Source: Flavobacteriales bacterium (GTDB lineage: Bacteria; Bacteroidota; Bacteroidia; Flavobacteriales; UA16). Taken from it: 8,697 nt of DNA. Both the position numbers and the translations under genes were made by a program. The stretch spans positions 4,642 to 13,338 of the forward strand of contig NYTZ01000006.1 of NCBI GenBank assembly GCA_002683735.1, written 5' to 3'. Position 1 is the stretch's first letter; the number at the start of each line of letters is the position of its first letter. Under the pieces are notes generated by a model that did not search any database, was not told where the DNA came from, and saw only the letters and a list, made by a program, of their open reading frames with translations. Of the stretch, positions 1-7,402 are shown piece by piece.

Positions 1-806
1 CGCAGTCCGGCCTGGTGGGAGAGGATTTCCACCTTGGTTGCCCTTGGGTGAACTTCTTTCATGCGGTTCACTAGGAAATCCCGTGTTTCTGGGGTGGGAT
101 TGAGGTCAGTTCGATGCCATTCATAGCTGGCGCCGAGGCGCCAAACGTCAAGCTCTACGGGCAGGGTCCACTTGCCGAAATTGTCAATGAGACCGGGAGG
201 AATAGAAGAGTTGGGAGCCTTGATGGTGAGGATTTCTCCTCGGTTGGCTCGGATGTCGAGCGGTCCGAGGGCGACGTCATGTCGGGCAGCAGTTCCGCGA
301 CAGTCGACAAGCACATCCCAAGGGTTTAAGGAGTCCTCGTAGGCCCAGAATTTTGTGGAAAATCGCTGTTCGGCGTGGAGTTTGGCCTTCCATCGATCGA
401 GCAAGAGGGGAACGTTGACCCAGCCGCCGCCGTCGACGCGACCGACAGTGGCTCCATTGGGGAGTCGTTCTACCGGCGAAATCCACTGGATGTGCATGGC
501 CTTGGAGTCCCAGAGCGCGGCGTATTCTTCGTTGGGAATGTGCTTGTGAATGGGCAGCGGGTGCAGCAGTTGGACCCCCAGCAAGGCTTCGAGGTCGGCA
601 TAGGTGGCCTGCATGGCGGTCCAGTGGGCCTCCGCATCCCAGACTTCGACGATGCGACGAAACGACATGGGGTTATACATCCCGGCCGCCACTTGGGATG
701 CGGAAGGGGCACCGGAATCCACGACATGAACGTCCCAGCCCCTTTGGAGGCAGGCATGGCTGGCCAATGTCCCGGCCAGGCCTTGTCCGACAATCAGGAC
801 CCGCAC
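1..806 (-). CDS. FAD-dependent oxidoreductase, DAO (glycine/D-amino-acid oxidase) family; 3' end beyond window
   Basis: The reading frame is open from a GTG at 806-804 to the left edge (268 complete codons), so the C-terminus is missing. The N-terminus is a classic FAD-binding Rossmann motif: VRVLIVGQGLAG gives GxGxxG at residues 7-12, with the ribose-binding acid at Asp30 (VHVVD). It is followed by AAGMYNP, resembling the AAG-x-NP segment of Bacteroidota DAO-family proteins, then DCRGTAARH and RGEILTIKAP, and near the edge GASYEWHRTD and HQAGLR, the latter matching the FAD-contacting AG-x-R region of the family. GTG was chosen because the first beta strand starts at once; no ATG lies upstream in frame before the kbl stop, four bases away. 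Substrate is unknown: the family oxidises amines such as glycine, sarcosine, D-amino acids or modified tRNA bases (MnmC C-terminal domain). The 4-nt gap to kbl suggests co-transcription. The family call is firm, the substrate is not. Confidence 0.85.
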   Translation of the reverse strand, partial: MRVLIVGQGLAGTLASHACLQRGWDVHVVDSGAPSASQVAAGMYNPMSFRRIVEVWDAEAHWTAMQATYADLEALLGVQLLHPLPIHKHIPNEEYAALWDSKAMHIQWISPVERLPNGATVGRVDGGGWVNVPLLLDRWKAKLHAEQRFSTKFWAYEDSLNPWDVLVDCRGTAARHDVALGPLDIRANRGEILTIKAPNSSIPPGLIDNFGKWTLPVELDVWRLGASYEWHRTDLNPTPETRDFLVNRMKEVHPRATKVEILSHQAGL

Positions 807-810
807 AGCC

Positions 811-2016
811 TCAGGCCGGGGTGGCGACAACGCCGAGTTCGCGGCCGACTTTTTCGAAGGCGTTGAGCGCCTGATCGAGGTGCGCGCGGGTGTGGGCCGC
901 GCTCAACTGCACACGAATGCGGGCTTGTCCCTTGGGCACCACCGGATAGAAGAAGCCGATGACGTAAATCCCTTCCTCGAGCAAGGCGTCCGCCATGATT
1001 TGGCTCAACCGGGCATCGCCCAGCATGACGGGGACGATGGCACTTTCGCCGTCCTTGAAGTCGAGCCCAATGCGGCGGAGTCCCTCCTTGAAGTAACGGG
1101 TGTTGTCCTCCAGCCGATCTCGCAATTCGGTGGTCTCGTCCAGCATGCGGAAGACTTCCAAGCTTGCCCCAACAATGCTAGGTGCGAGGGAGTTGCTGAA
1201 GAGGTAAGGCCGGCTGCGCTGGCGCAGCATCTCGATGATTTCGGCCCGTCCGGTGGTGAATCCGCCCATGGCGCCGCCCAAGGCTTTGCCCAGCGTGCCG
1301 GTGATGATGTCCACCCGGCCGAGGGCATTGCGCAATTCCACAGAGCCCCGGCCCGTCTTGCCGATGAAGCCGGTCGCATGGCATTCGTCCACCATGACGA
1401 GGGCGTCGTATCGATCCGCCAAATCGCAGATGCGGTCGATCTGGGCCACGTAACCATCCATGGAGAACACGCCGTCGGTCACGATGACCTTGAAGCGATG
1501 TCCTGCTTCGTTGGCAGCTTGCAGCTGCTTCTCGAGGTCCGCCATGTCGTTGTTGGCGTAGCGGTAGCGAGCGGCTTTGCAGAGGCGAACACCATCGATG
1601 ATGGACGCGTGGTTCAAAGAATCGGAAATGATCGCATCCTCCGCCGTCAGCAGCGGTTCAAAGACCCCACCATTGGCATCAAAGGCCGCCGCGTAGAGGA
1701 TGGTGTCCTCCGTTTGGTGGAAATCCGCAATGGTCTTCTCGAGCTCCTTGTGGATGTCCTGGGTGCCACAAATGAACCGCACGGAACTCATGCCGAAACC
1801 GCGCTCATCAATGGCGCGTTTGGCGGCCTCTACCACCCGAGGATGTGAGGACAGGCCCAGATAGTTATTGGCACAGAAGTTCAAGACCTCGCTGCCATCG
1901 TCGAGCCGAATCGCAGCATCCTGAACGGAGACGATGATGCGCTCCTTCTTGAACAGACCATCTGCTTCAATGGCGCTGAGCGCTTCGCTGAGGTGGGATT
2001 TCATGGAACCGTACAT
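811..2016 (-). CDS. kbl: Glycine C-acetyltransferase (2-amino-3-ketobutyrate CoA ligase)
   Basis: This cytoplasmic PLP enzyme cleaves 2-amino-3-oxobutyrate with CoA into glycine and acetyl-CoA, the second step of threonine catabolism after threonine dehydrogenase (not in this window). The 401-residue product aligns along its whole length with my recollection of E. coli Kbl (398 aa). Shared blocks include [20 protein letters not shown], the substrate/PLP segment [23 protein letters not shown] (Asp210 and His213, which contact PLP), [13 protein letters not shown] with the Schiff-base Lys at 244, [13 protein letters not shown] and [15 protein letters not shown]. The ATG at 2016-2014 was chosen because it leaves 19 residues before GLFK, exactly as in E. 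coli; the frame stays open upstream to a GTG at 2046 that would add ten residues. It is the second gene of a minus-strand cluster, 26 nt after the membrane protein gene and 4 nt before the FAD oxidoreductase. A TATCTTCG box lies 5 nt before the ATG. Confidence 0.96.
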   Translation of the reverse strand: MYGSMKSHLSEALSAIEADGLFKKERIIVSVQDAAIRLDDGSEVLNFCANNYLGLSSHPRVVEAAKRAIDERGFGMSSVRFICGTQDIHKELEKTIADFHQTEDTILYAAAFDANGGVFEPLLTAEDAIISDSLNHASIIDGVRLCKAARYRYANNDMADLEKQLQAANEAGHRFKVIVTDGVFSMDGYVAQIDRICDLADRYDALVMVDECHATGFIGKTGRGSVELRNALGRVDIITGTLGKALGGAMGGFTTGRAEIIEMLRQRSRPYLFSNSLAPSIVGASLEVFRMLDETTELRDRLEDNTRYFKEGLRRIGLDFKDGESAIVPVMLGDARLSQIMADALLEEGIYVIGFFYPVVPKGQARIRVQLSAAHTRAHLDQALNAFEKVGRELGVVATPA

Positions 2017-2021
2017 GCCGG

Positions 2022-2029
2022 CGAAGATA
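2022..2029 (-). promoter_or_regulatory. Candidate -7 box (TATCTTCG) just upstream of kbl
   Basis: Reading the minus strand, TATCTTCG is followed by five bases and then the kbl ATG. It differs from the Bacteroidota -7 consensus TAnnTTTG at one position. A TTG -33 element at the usual 17-21 nt spacing is not visible. If it is functional, transcription would begin at or next to the start codon and give a leaderless kbl message independent of the upstream gene. The assignment is inference. Confidence 0.35.
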
Positions 2030-2042
2030 CCGGCAGGTGGCT

Positions 2043-3437
2043 TCACATGAGGGTGCTGAAGTCCTGGATGCGATAGAGCACGACACGTTTGTCGGTGTCG
2101 GACTTGGTCCGCTGCACCAGGGGGTGGCCGAAACGGGCATTGGTTTCCGCGTTGGCGACTTGGATGATGCGCGCACGCCGTGAGCGACGGGTTTCCGGAG
2201 ACACCACAGCTCCGAGCCCCACGATGGCATCGAATTGATCCGCGCTGAGCATGCGTCCTCGCTGGGCCAGCAAGGTGATGACCATGGGCGAGAGGGGGGC
2301 TTGGGCTTCCCCTTCCGGAAGGACGATGGCGGCTGGTTCAGGACCCGGGCTGCGCAGGGTCCAAATGAGCGTAAACATCAAAAACAAGGAGATTCCGCCC
2401 AGCGCAATGGCCACTGACCATCCCCAGAACTCGGGGTTGCCTTGCTTGAAAAGAGCGGCGGTATTCTTGGGCGCCGGCACAATCAGGGGCTTCCAATCCG
2501 CGTCCTCGACAAGTTTGGCAAAGTCCTCTTCAAGGATTCCGTCTTCGGTCTTGAGCACCATGGTATCTCCCCGCTTCCCCCTCCACAATCCGGATCGCTC
2601 CCACCCCAATGTCCGGGTTTCCAGCGCCACCTTCTCCAGCGTCTTGGAAGGCACGACGGCATAGTTCAAGTCGTCTTTGTCCACGACCAAATAACTGGAT
2701 GTGGAGGGGAGAACCACAAAATGCTCCAGCAGCATCGGGGAGATGGTGGATTCCAGCTGGGTGATGTCGGGATTCAGATTCCCTTCCAAAACCCAATCCT
2801 GAGATTCATGGGCCAACGAGTAGATGGGAATCGGGGCCGTCTGGTCCTCCAGCGAGCCACTTAAGCAGATGAAATAGCTGGCGTCATCGAGGGCCAAGAC
2901 CAATGCGCTCTCGACGCCCAGTGGAACCGGGGAGGTTTGCTTAATCTCTATCTGGGATGTGGCCGAGGAGTGGTAGAGCCGCTGGGCATGTTTGATCCAA
3001 TTGGAACGGCCATTCTGGAAGTGAAGCTCTTCGTCGTACCAATATGGCGTGGTGTAGTACGTGTGCCCCACCAGGGTGCTTTGGCTGTGGTTGGTCTTGT
3101 TGAGGGGGTCGTAACTGATGAACCTCAAATCGCTGGGCGAAAACAAGGCCTCCCGTCCTTCGGGCGACGTCGTGAAGACGACCCAATTGTATCGACCCGG
3201 CGATCTTGGCGATTGCACCACCACTTTGAAGCCGTCCAAGTCACTACCCAACAAGCTGTCCAACAAGGTGGAGTCTGCCCACATCAGGGTTTCCCCAGGC
3301 AGGTGCCAGCGTGGATTCTCGCTGAATAAAACGGAATCCGTGAAACAGCGGTCGGCCTTCGATTGCGCTTGGGAAGTCAACCCCGAAATCCCGGGCAGAA
3401 TCCAAAGCCAAACCAAAAGGCAAATGCGTGCAAACAT
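2043..3437 (-). CDS. Single-pass membrane protein: exported N-terminal region, cytoplasmic winged-helix-like C-terminus
   Basis: I do not recognise a named gene. The 464-residue product starts with a signal peptide (about residues 1-24, hydrophobic run [12 protein letters not shown], likely cleaved near SQAQS). Residues 25-335 form a predicted extracytoplasmic region without a motif I can name. One transmembrane helix lies at about 338-361 ([22 protein letters not shown]), followed by a Pro/Glu linker. Residues 382-464 look like a small helical winged-helix fold: helices around [12 protein letters not shown] and [10 protein letters not shown], a very basic stretch [12 protein letters not shown], and a C-terminal LYRI strand. 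A similar S-x-E-x-x-R-x-RRSR-x-I arrangement occurs, as I recall, at the ends of other Bacteroidota membrane proteins. Topology puts the sensor-like part outside and the putative DNA- or protein-binding part inside. The ATG at 3437 was preferred because the signal peptide follows directly; the frame extends 14 residues further upstream. It heads the kbl cluster, so it could respond to amino-acid status, but nothing in the sequence shows this. Confidence 0.72.
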   Translation of the reverse strand: MFARICLLVWLWILPGISGLTSQAQSKADRCFTDSVLFSENPRWHLPGETLMWADSTLLDSLLGSDLDGFKVVVQSPRSPGRYNWVVFTTSPEGREALFSPSDLRFISYDPLNKTNHSQSTLVGHTYYTTPYWYDEELHFQNGRSNWIKHAQRLYHSSATSQIEIKQTSPVPLGVESALVLALDDASYFICLSGSLEDQTAPIPIYSLAHESQDWVLEGNLNPDITQLESTISPMLLEHFVVLPSTSSYLVVDKDDLNYAVVPSKTLEKVALETRTLGWERSGLWRGKRGDTMVLKTEDGILEEDFAKLVEDADWKPLIVPAPKNTAALFKQGNPEFWGWSVAIALGGISLFLMFTLIWTLRSPGPEPAAIVLPEGEAQAPLSPMVITLLAQRGRMLSADQFDAIVGLGAVVSPETRRSRRARIIQVANAETNARFGHPLVQRTKSDTDKRVVLYRIQDFSTLM

Positions 3438-3442
3438 GATTT

Positions 3443-3450
3443 CGAATTCT
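3443..3450 (-). promoter_or_regulatory. Weak -7-like box (AGAATTCG) upstream of the membrane protein gene
   Basis: On the minus strand AGAATTCG lies 5 nt before the ATG at 3437. It keeps the TTCG half found before kbl and metG but lacks the leading TA. It is listed only because position and spacing match the other sites; alone it would not be convincing. Confidence 0.18.
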
Positions 3451-3500
3451 GTTGCCCAATATCGGGAAACCCCAACCACGCCCGCCTCACGGCCCCGGGC

Positions 3501-3508
3501 TAACTTCG
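3501..3508 (+). promoter_or_regulatory. Candidate -7 box (TAACTTCG) just upstream of metG
   Basis: TAACTTCG is six bases before the metG ATG at 3515 and matches TAnnTTTG with one change. It lies in the 77-bp divergent gap between metG and the membrane protein gene, which must hold promoters for both. No TTG -33 element is visible at the expected distance and no Shine-Dalgarno sequence precedes the ATG, which would fit a very short or absent leader. Confidence 0.4.
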
Positions 3509-3514
3509 CCTTTC

Positions 3515-5584
3515 ATGTCCGAGCATCCCGCGCGCACCCTGGTTACCTCAGCCCTCCCTTACGCCAATGGCCCCATTCACATCGGGCACATTGCCGGGGC
3601 CTATCTGCCTGCTGACCTTTACGTGAGGTATTTGCGTGCCCGAAAGCGGGACGTGGTGTGGGTTTGCGGATCCGATGAGCACGGCGCGGCCATCACGCTG
3701 CGCGCGAGGAAAGAGGGCACGACCCCCCGGGCCATCGTGGACCGTTATCACGAAGAAATGCAGGCGGCGTTCCACGGTTTGGACATCGCCTTTGACCATT
3801 ATGACCGGACTTCTAGTGCGGAACACCATGCGTTTGCACAGGAATATTTCCTCGAGTTGCTCGACAAGGGAGCCTTCACTCAGGAGACGCGAAAGCAATT
3901 CTTCGACCCGGTCGAAAAGCAGTTTCTGGCCGACCGATACGTCCAAGGCACGTGTCCCAAGTGTGAACATAATGGGGCTTACGGCGACCAGTGCGAGAAG
4001 TGCGGTTCCGCGCTCTCTTCTGAGGAACTCATTGACCCGAAGAGCACACTGAGCGGCACCACGCCGGAGTGGAAAGACACGACGCTGTGGTACTTGCCCA
4101 TGGACCGCCATGAAGATTGGTTGCGGGAATACCTCGAAAAGGGCGAGCTGGACGGGGAGCCCCACCACAATCCCAAGGCGTGGAAAGCGCATGTCCTTGG
4201 ACAGTGCAAGAGCTGGGTGGATGGCGGGCTCCAGAGCCGGGCCATGACCCGGGACCTCGATTGGGGCGTGCCTGTACCCGTTGAGGGCGCGGATGGAAAG
4301 GTGCTGTACGTCTGGCTGGATGCGCCGCTAGGCTACATCACGGCCACGAAGAACTGGGCGGAGAAGAACGGCACGGATTGGGAGCCCTACTGGAAAGACC
4401 AGGACACCCAGTTGGTGCATTTCATCGGCAAGGACAACATCGTGTTCCATTGCATCATCTTCCCCATCCTTCTCAAGGAGCATGGGGGGTATTTGTTGCC
4501 ACACAACGTGCCTGCCAACGAATTCATGAACCTCGAAGGAGATAAGATCTCCACCTCGCGGAATTGGGCCGTCTGGGCCAAGGAGTATGTGGAGGACTTC
4601 CCGGGCCGCAGCGATGAAATGCGGTATGTGCTGGCGTCCATCATGCCTGAGCAGAAGGATGCGGAATTCACTTGGGAGGATTTCCAGGCTCGGGTCAATA
4701 ACGAACTCGCGGACGTGCTCGGAAACTTTGTCAACCGCGTCATCGTCCTGACCGGCAAATACTTTGACGGCAAGGTGCCGGCCGCAAGTGGCCAGTGGAC
4801 CGAAACGGACGAATCCCTTCGGACCTTGATGGCGGCCACACCCGAAGCGGTGGGCAGTGCCATCGAACGTTACCGGTTCCGGGATGCCTTGCAGCACGCC
4901 ATGGGTCTGGTGCGCGCGGGCAACAAGTATCTCACCGAGGAGGAACCGTGGAAGGCCATCAAGACCGATGCGCAGCGCACAGCGGACATTCTCAACCTCG
5001 CGTTGCAGGTGACCGCCAACGCAGCCATTGTGTTGGCGCCTTTCCTTCCTCGGACGGCAGACAAGTTGTCGGCCGCCCTCGGGACAACGGCCCTGCCGTG
5101 GGATGCGGCTGGCGGGGACCTCGTTCCCACCGGGCAGCCGCTCGGTGCCTTGCCCATCCTGTTCGAGAAGGTTACGGATGAACAGGTGGCCTCGCAGCGC
5201 GAGAAGTTGGGGCCGGATCCGTCTGAGGCGGGCCTGCGGGATGTCGAGCCGGAAAAGGCGGGCACGACGTTTGACGATTTTCAAGCCATGGACCTACGCG
5301 TGGCAGAGGTGGTCGCTGCCGAAAAGGTCAAAGGGGCGGATAAGCTACTTCAACTGACGGTGCGCACCGGTTACGATGAACGAACCGTGGTGAGCGGCAT
5401 CGCAGAGCACTTTTCACCGGAAGAGGTGGTCGGACGCAAGGTGACCTTGCTGGCCAATCTGGCGCCCCGCAAAATTCGAGGTGTGGTCTCTCAAGGCATG
5501 GTGCTCATGGCTTCCACTGAGGACGGCGGGTTGCGGTTTGTGACCCCGGAAGAAGGTGCCGAGCCGGGCGACGTCATTCGCTGA
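3515..5584 (+). CDS. metG: Methionyl-tRNA synthetase with fused C-terminal tRNA-binding domain
   Basis: This class I synthetase charges tRNA-Met in the cytoplasm. The 689-residue product shows the catalytic Rossmann fold with LPYANGPIHIGH (HIGH at 22-25) and CGSDEHG at about 51-57. A zinc knuckle of two CxxC pairs (Cys147/150 and Cys160/163) marks the four-cysteine MetRS type. LYVWLDAPLGYI and HFIGKDNIVFHC form the methionine/ATP-site region. KISTS at 344-348 replaces canonical KMSKS, a variant I know from Bacteroidota and archaeal MetRS. After the anticodon-binding helical domain, about residues 587-689 form an EMAP-II/Trbp111-like OB-fold (FQAMDLRVAEVV, LANLAPRKIRGVVSQGM) that adds tRNA affinity and often dimerises. 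The ATG at 3515 (MSEHPARTLVTSALPYANG) gives the normal distance to HIGH; the frame opens 21 codons earlier with a Pro-rich, unlikely extension. The last 11 nt overlap the 3' end of the convergent Kunitz gene. Confidence 0.97.
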   Translation: MSEHPARTLVTSALPYANGPIHIGHIAGAYLPADLYVRYLRARKRDVVWVCGSDEHGAAITLRARKEGTTPRAIVDRYHEEMQAAFHGLDIAFDHYDRTSSAEHHAFAQEYFLELLDKGAFTQETRKQFFDPVEKQFLADRYVQGTCPKCEHNGAYGDQCEKCGSALSSEELIDPKSTLSGTTPEWKDTTLWYLPMDRHEDWLREYLEKGELDGEPHHNPKAWKAHVLGQCKSWVDGGLQSRAMTRDLDWGVPVPVEGADGKVLYVWLDAPLGYITATKNWAEKNGTDWEPYWKDQDTQLVHFIGKDNIVFHCIIFPILLKEHGGYLLPHNVPANEFMNLEGDKISTSRNWAVWAKEYVEDFPGRSDEMRYVLASIMPEQKDAEFTWEDFQARVNNELADVLGNFVNRVIVLTGKYFDGKVPAASGQWTETDESLRTLMAATPEAVGSAIERYRFRDALQHAMGLVRAGNKYLTEEEPWKAIKTDAQRTADILNLALQVTANAAIVLAPFLPRTADKLSAALGTTALPWDAAGGDLVPTGQPLGALPILFEKVTDEQVASQREKLGPDPSEAGLRDVEPEKAGTTFDDFQAMDLRVAEVVAAEKVKGADKLLQLTVRTGYDERTVVSGIAEHFSPEEVVGRKVTLLANLAPRKIRGVVSQGMVLMASTEDGGLRFVTPEEGAEPGDVIR

Positions 5585-6332
5585 TGACACGGATTTCAGT
5601 CCGCTGACCGCTGCGGCGCAACAGCATGCGTCCCGGCTCAGGTTGTGCGGGCCGTCCGAGCATGTCAAACCACATTGCCGGTGGGGTGTCTTTCGGGTCC
5701 TGTTCCAAGGCGGGACCTGAAGAGAGGGTCACGTCCAATGATGTCCAATTCCAAGCACAGCGTTGAATGGGCGACCCGGCCATCCAGCCTTCGTAGAGCC
5801 GCAATTCTAGGTCGACATCCGGGTCCCAGGTGCTGAGGTCCACCCCCGATGCATACTCGAGGTAACGGGTGTGTGGGCCGAGCAGGCCGTCAAATCCGAA
5901 GGCATTCGGGGCCGTGGCCACGTCCTCGGCCGCCACCAACCCACCGGAGGCATCAAACAGTGCGAACCCTGCATAACCAAACCAGTAATTCGTGGCGTAA
6001 TCGGCTTCCACCAGCACCTCAAGGTGTCCCACCGCGGCGTCGCTCAGGGAAATCGGGGTCACGGCGATGGAGTCACAGAGGCCGGAAAGGTCCCAGCTGT
6101 CATCTCCGCAGTCTGCCGCTTCGCATTCTTCGAGGGTTTCGAACGGGACAGTTCCTTCACAACCGCCCCAAACAAATTGGGTGCAAGTCTGAAAATCCTG
6201 GTCGAAATACCAGGCCGGAATCGCCGCCTCGCAAGGCCCGGGGTCGGGCAGGAGGGTGCAAGGGTCCACTTGTCCATGGACTGCAATGCTGCATGACCAC
6301 AACCCCGCGCAGAGCAGAAGAAAGCGGCTCAT
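5574..6332 (-). CDS. Secreted Kunitz/BPTI-domain protein with apparent T9SS C-terminal sorting signal
   Basis: The 252-residue product has a signal peptide (1 to about 20, cleavage likely VHG/QVD). Next comes a Kunitz domain at residues 25-75 with six cysteines, C25, C34, C50, C58, C70 and C75. Spacings are 8, 15, 7, 11 and 4, against 8, 15, 7, 12 and 3 in BPTI. Supporting core residues include GPC before the reactive loop, WYFD, and FVWGGC (BPTI FVYGGC). The P1 position after C34 is Glu35, not Lys or Arg, with the family Ala at P1'. Residues 86-206 look like a beta-sandwich of the sort found in marine Bacteroidota extracellular proteins. The end, MWFDMLGRP then a short turn and RTEIRVISE, resembles a type A T9SS sorting tail. 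Export through the Sec pathway and T9SS is inferred. A protease-inhibitor role is plausible but not shown; the domain could instead be a binding module. The ATG overlaps the asd stop (ATGA), so translation is probably coupled to asd. Confidence 0.85.
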   Translation of the reverse strand: MSRFLLLCAGLWSCSIAVHGQVDPCTLLPDPGPCEAAIPAWYFDQDFQTCTQFVWGGCEGTVPFETLEECEAADCGDDSWDLSGLCDSIAVTPISLSDAAVGHLEVLVEADYATNYWFGYAGFALFDASGGLVAAEDVATAPNAFGFDGLLGPHTRYLEYASGVDLSTWDPDVDLELRLYEGWMAGSPIQRCAWNWTSLDVTLSSGPALEQDPKDTPPAMWFDMLGRPAQPEPGRMLLRRSGQRTEIRVISE

Positions 6333-7345
6333 TTGCGGAATCGCCCTGAGCGTTGAAGGAATTCCGCGATCTGAATGGCGTTGGTCGCAGCGCCTTTGCG
6401 CAGGTTGTCGGACACGATCCACATGTGCAGCCCCTGTTCAAAAGACAGGTCTCGGCGAATGCGGCCTACGAACACCTCGTCCTTGTCTGCTGCCTTGACC
6501 GGCATCGGGTAGACATTGGCCATCGGGTCGTCTTGAATGATCAGGCCCGGCATGAGCTGCAGGGCTTCGCGCACGTCCGGAACGCTGAACGGCCGCTCCA
6601 TCTCGAGGTAAACGCTCTCGCTGTGCCCACCGACGACCGGTACGCGCACGGCGGTGGCGCTGACCTCGACTTGGGCGTCGCCCAGGATTTTTTTGGTCTC
6701 GTGGTGGAGCTTCATCTCCTCCTTGGTGAAGTCGTTTTCGAGGAAGACATCGCAGTGCGGCAGGCAGTTGCGGTCAATGGGGTGCGGGTAAATGCGGTTT
6801 GCGGAAGCCCCGTCCCGTTCCTGGTTCAATTGGTCGATCCCGGCTTGTCCGGTGCCCGTGACGCTCTGGTAAGTGCTGACGATGGCGCGCCGGATGAGGA
6901 AGCGGTCGTGCAGGGGCTTCAGGACCATGACCAATTGGATGGTGGAGCAATTCGGGTTGGCAATGAGCCGGTGCCGGTCCTCGATGGCGTCCGCATTGAC
7001 CTCCGGGACGACGAGCGGGACGTCCGGGTCCATGCGCCATGCAGAGCTGTTGTCGACGACGGTGGCCCCGATTTCGGTGAAGGCCTTGGCCCATTGCAGG
7101 CTGACGTCGCCGCCGGCACTGAGCAGGACGAGGTCCGGCTTCCGCTCCAGCGCTTCCTCGAGGGTCAGGACGGGAATGTCTTGTCCTTTGAATTCCACTG
7201 TCATCCCCTTGGAGCGCGCGCTCGCCACGGGCAGGAGGGTCTTCACGGGAAACTTTCGGGCGGCGAGCCCGCGGATGATCGCCTGACCGACGAGTCCGGT
7301 GGCGCCAACAACAGCAAGGGTGCGTCCGTGAGCGGGGGAGGCCAT
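6329..7345 (-). CDS. asd: Aspartate-semialdehyde dehydrogenase
   Basis: The enzyme reduces aspartyl phosphate with NADPH to aspartate semialdehyde, the branch point to lysine/diaminopimelate, threonine and methionine. The 338-residue product (family usually about 330-370) has the NADP loop VVGATGLVG at residues 12-20 and VDNSSAWRMDPDVPLVVPEVN. The catalytic Cys is C133 in IANPNCSTIQ, followed by STYQSVTGTGQAG. The acid/base His is H241 in VVGGHSESV, and the conserved C-terminal segment is DNLRKGAATNAIQIAE. The ATG at 7345 was chosen because the first beta strand follows eight residues later; the open frame upstream is Pro/Thr-rich and not conserved in character. It is first in a two-gene minus-strand unit with the Kunitz gene, sharing an ATGA, and is divergent from DUF4271. 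A TACCTTTG box 57 nt upstream is the likely promoter. Confidence 0.97.
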   Translation of the reverse strand: MASPAHGRTLAVVGATGLVGQAIIRGLAARKFPVKTLLPVASARSKGMTVEFKGQDIPVLTLEEALERKPDLVLLSAGGDVSLQWAKAFTEIGATVVDNSSAWRMDPDVPLVVPEVNADAIEDRHRLIANPNCSTIQLVMVLKPLHDRFLIRRAIVSTYQSVTGTGQAGIDQLNQERDGASANRIYPHPIDRNCLPHCDVFLENDFTKEEMKLHHETKKILGDAQVEVSATAVRVPVVGGHSESVYLEMERPFSVPDVREALQLMPGLIIQDDPMANVYPMPVKAADKDEVFVGRIRRDLSFEQGLHMWIVSDNLRKGAATNAIQIAEFLQRSGRFRK

Positions 7346-7381
7346 GAGAATGGGTTTGTGGGGGTAAGCCGTGCGTTTGCT

Positions 7382-7397
7382 AGCGGTGGTGGCCGCT
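7382..7397 (-). other. Small inverted repeat in the asd leader
   Basis: AGCGG and CCGCT form a perfect 5-bp stem around a 6-nt loop (tggtgg on the plus strand). It lies between the TACCTTTG box and the asd ATG, near the predicted 5' end of the transcript. It may stabilise the mRNA end or be an operator half-site pair; it is short enough to be chance in GC-rich DNA. Confidence 0.25.
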
Positions 7398-7402
7398 GGA
7401 TA

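Larger units (their letters stand above)
3438..3514. promoter_or_regulatory. Divergent intergenic region, membrane protein gene / metG
   Basis: These 77 bp separate two start codons pointing away from each other and must contain both promoters. Apart from the TTCG boxes beside each ATG I see no strong inverted repeat or other operator. Confidence 0.45.

Noticed and set aside
880..1848. Long plus-strand open frame (322 codons) opposite kbl
   Set aside because: It is the antisense shadow of a clearly conserved enzyme; its composition is typical of a complementary high-GC frame and it has no recognisable motif.
2017..2046. GTG at 2046 as the kbl start
   Set aside because: It would add ten residues absent from E. 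coli Kbl and overlap the upstream stop; the ATG at 2016 reproduces the E. coli N-terminal length exactly.
4544..4558. KISTS instead of KMSKS in MetRS as a possible defect
   Set aside because: KISTS/KFSTS variants are known in functional MetRS of Bacteroidota and archaea, and the rest of the active site is intact.
4328..5284. Long minus-strand open frame (318 codons) opposite metG
   Set aside because: It lies wholly inside metG, whose catalytic and tRNA-binding motifs cover the stretch; no independent support.
6276..6332. Lipoprotein signal (LWSC) in the Kunitz protein
   Set aside because: Trp at -2 does not fit the lipobox and a better signal peptidase I site follows at VHG/QVD; the apparent T9SS tail also argues for Sec signal cleavage.
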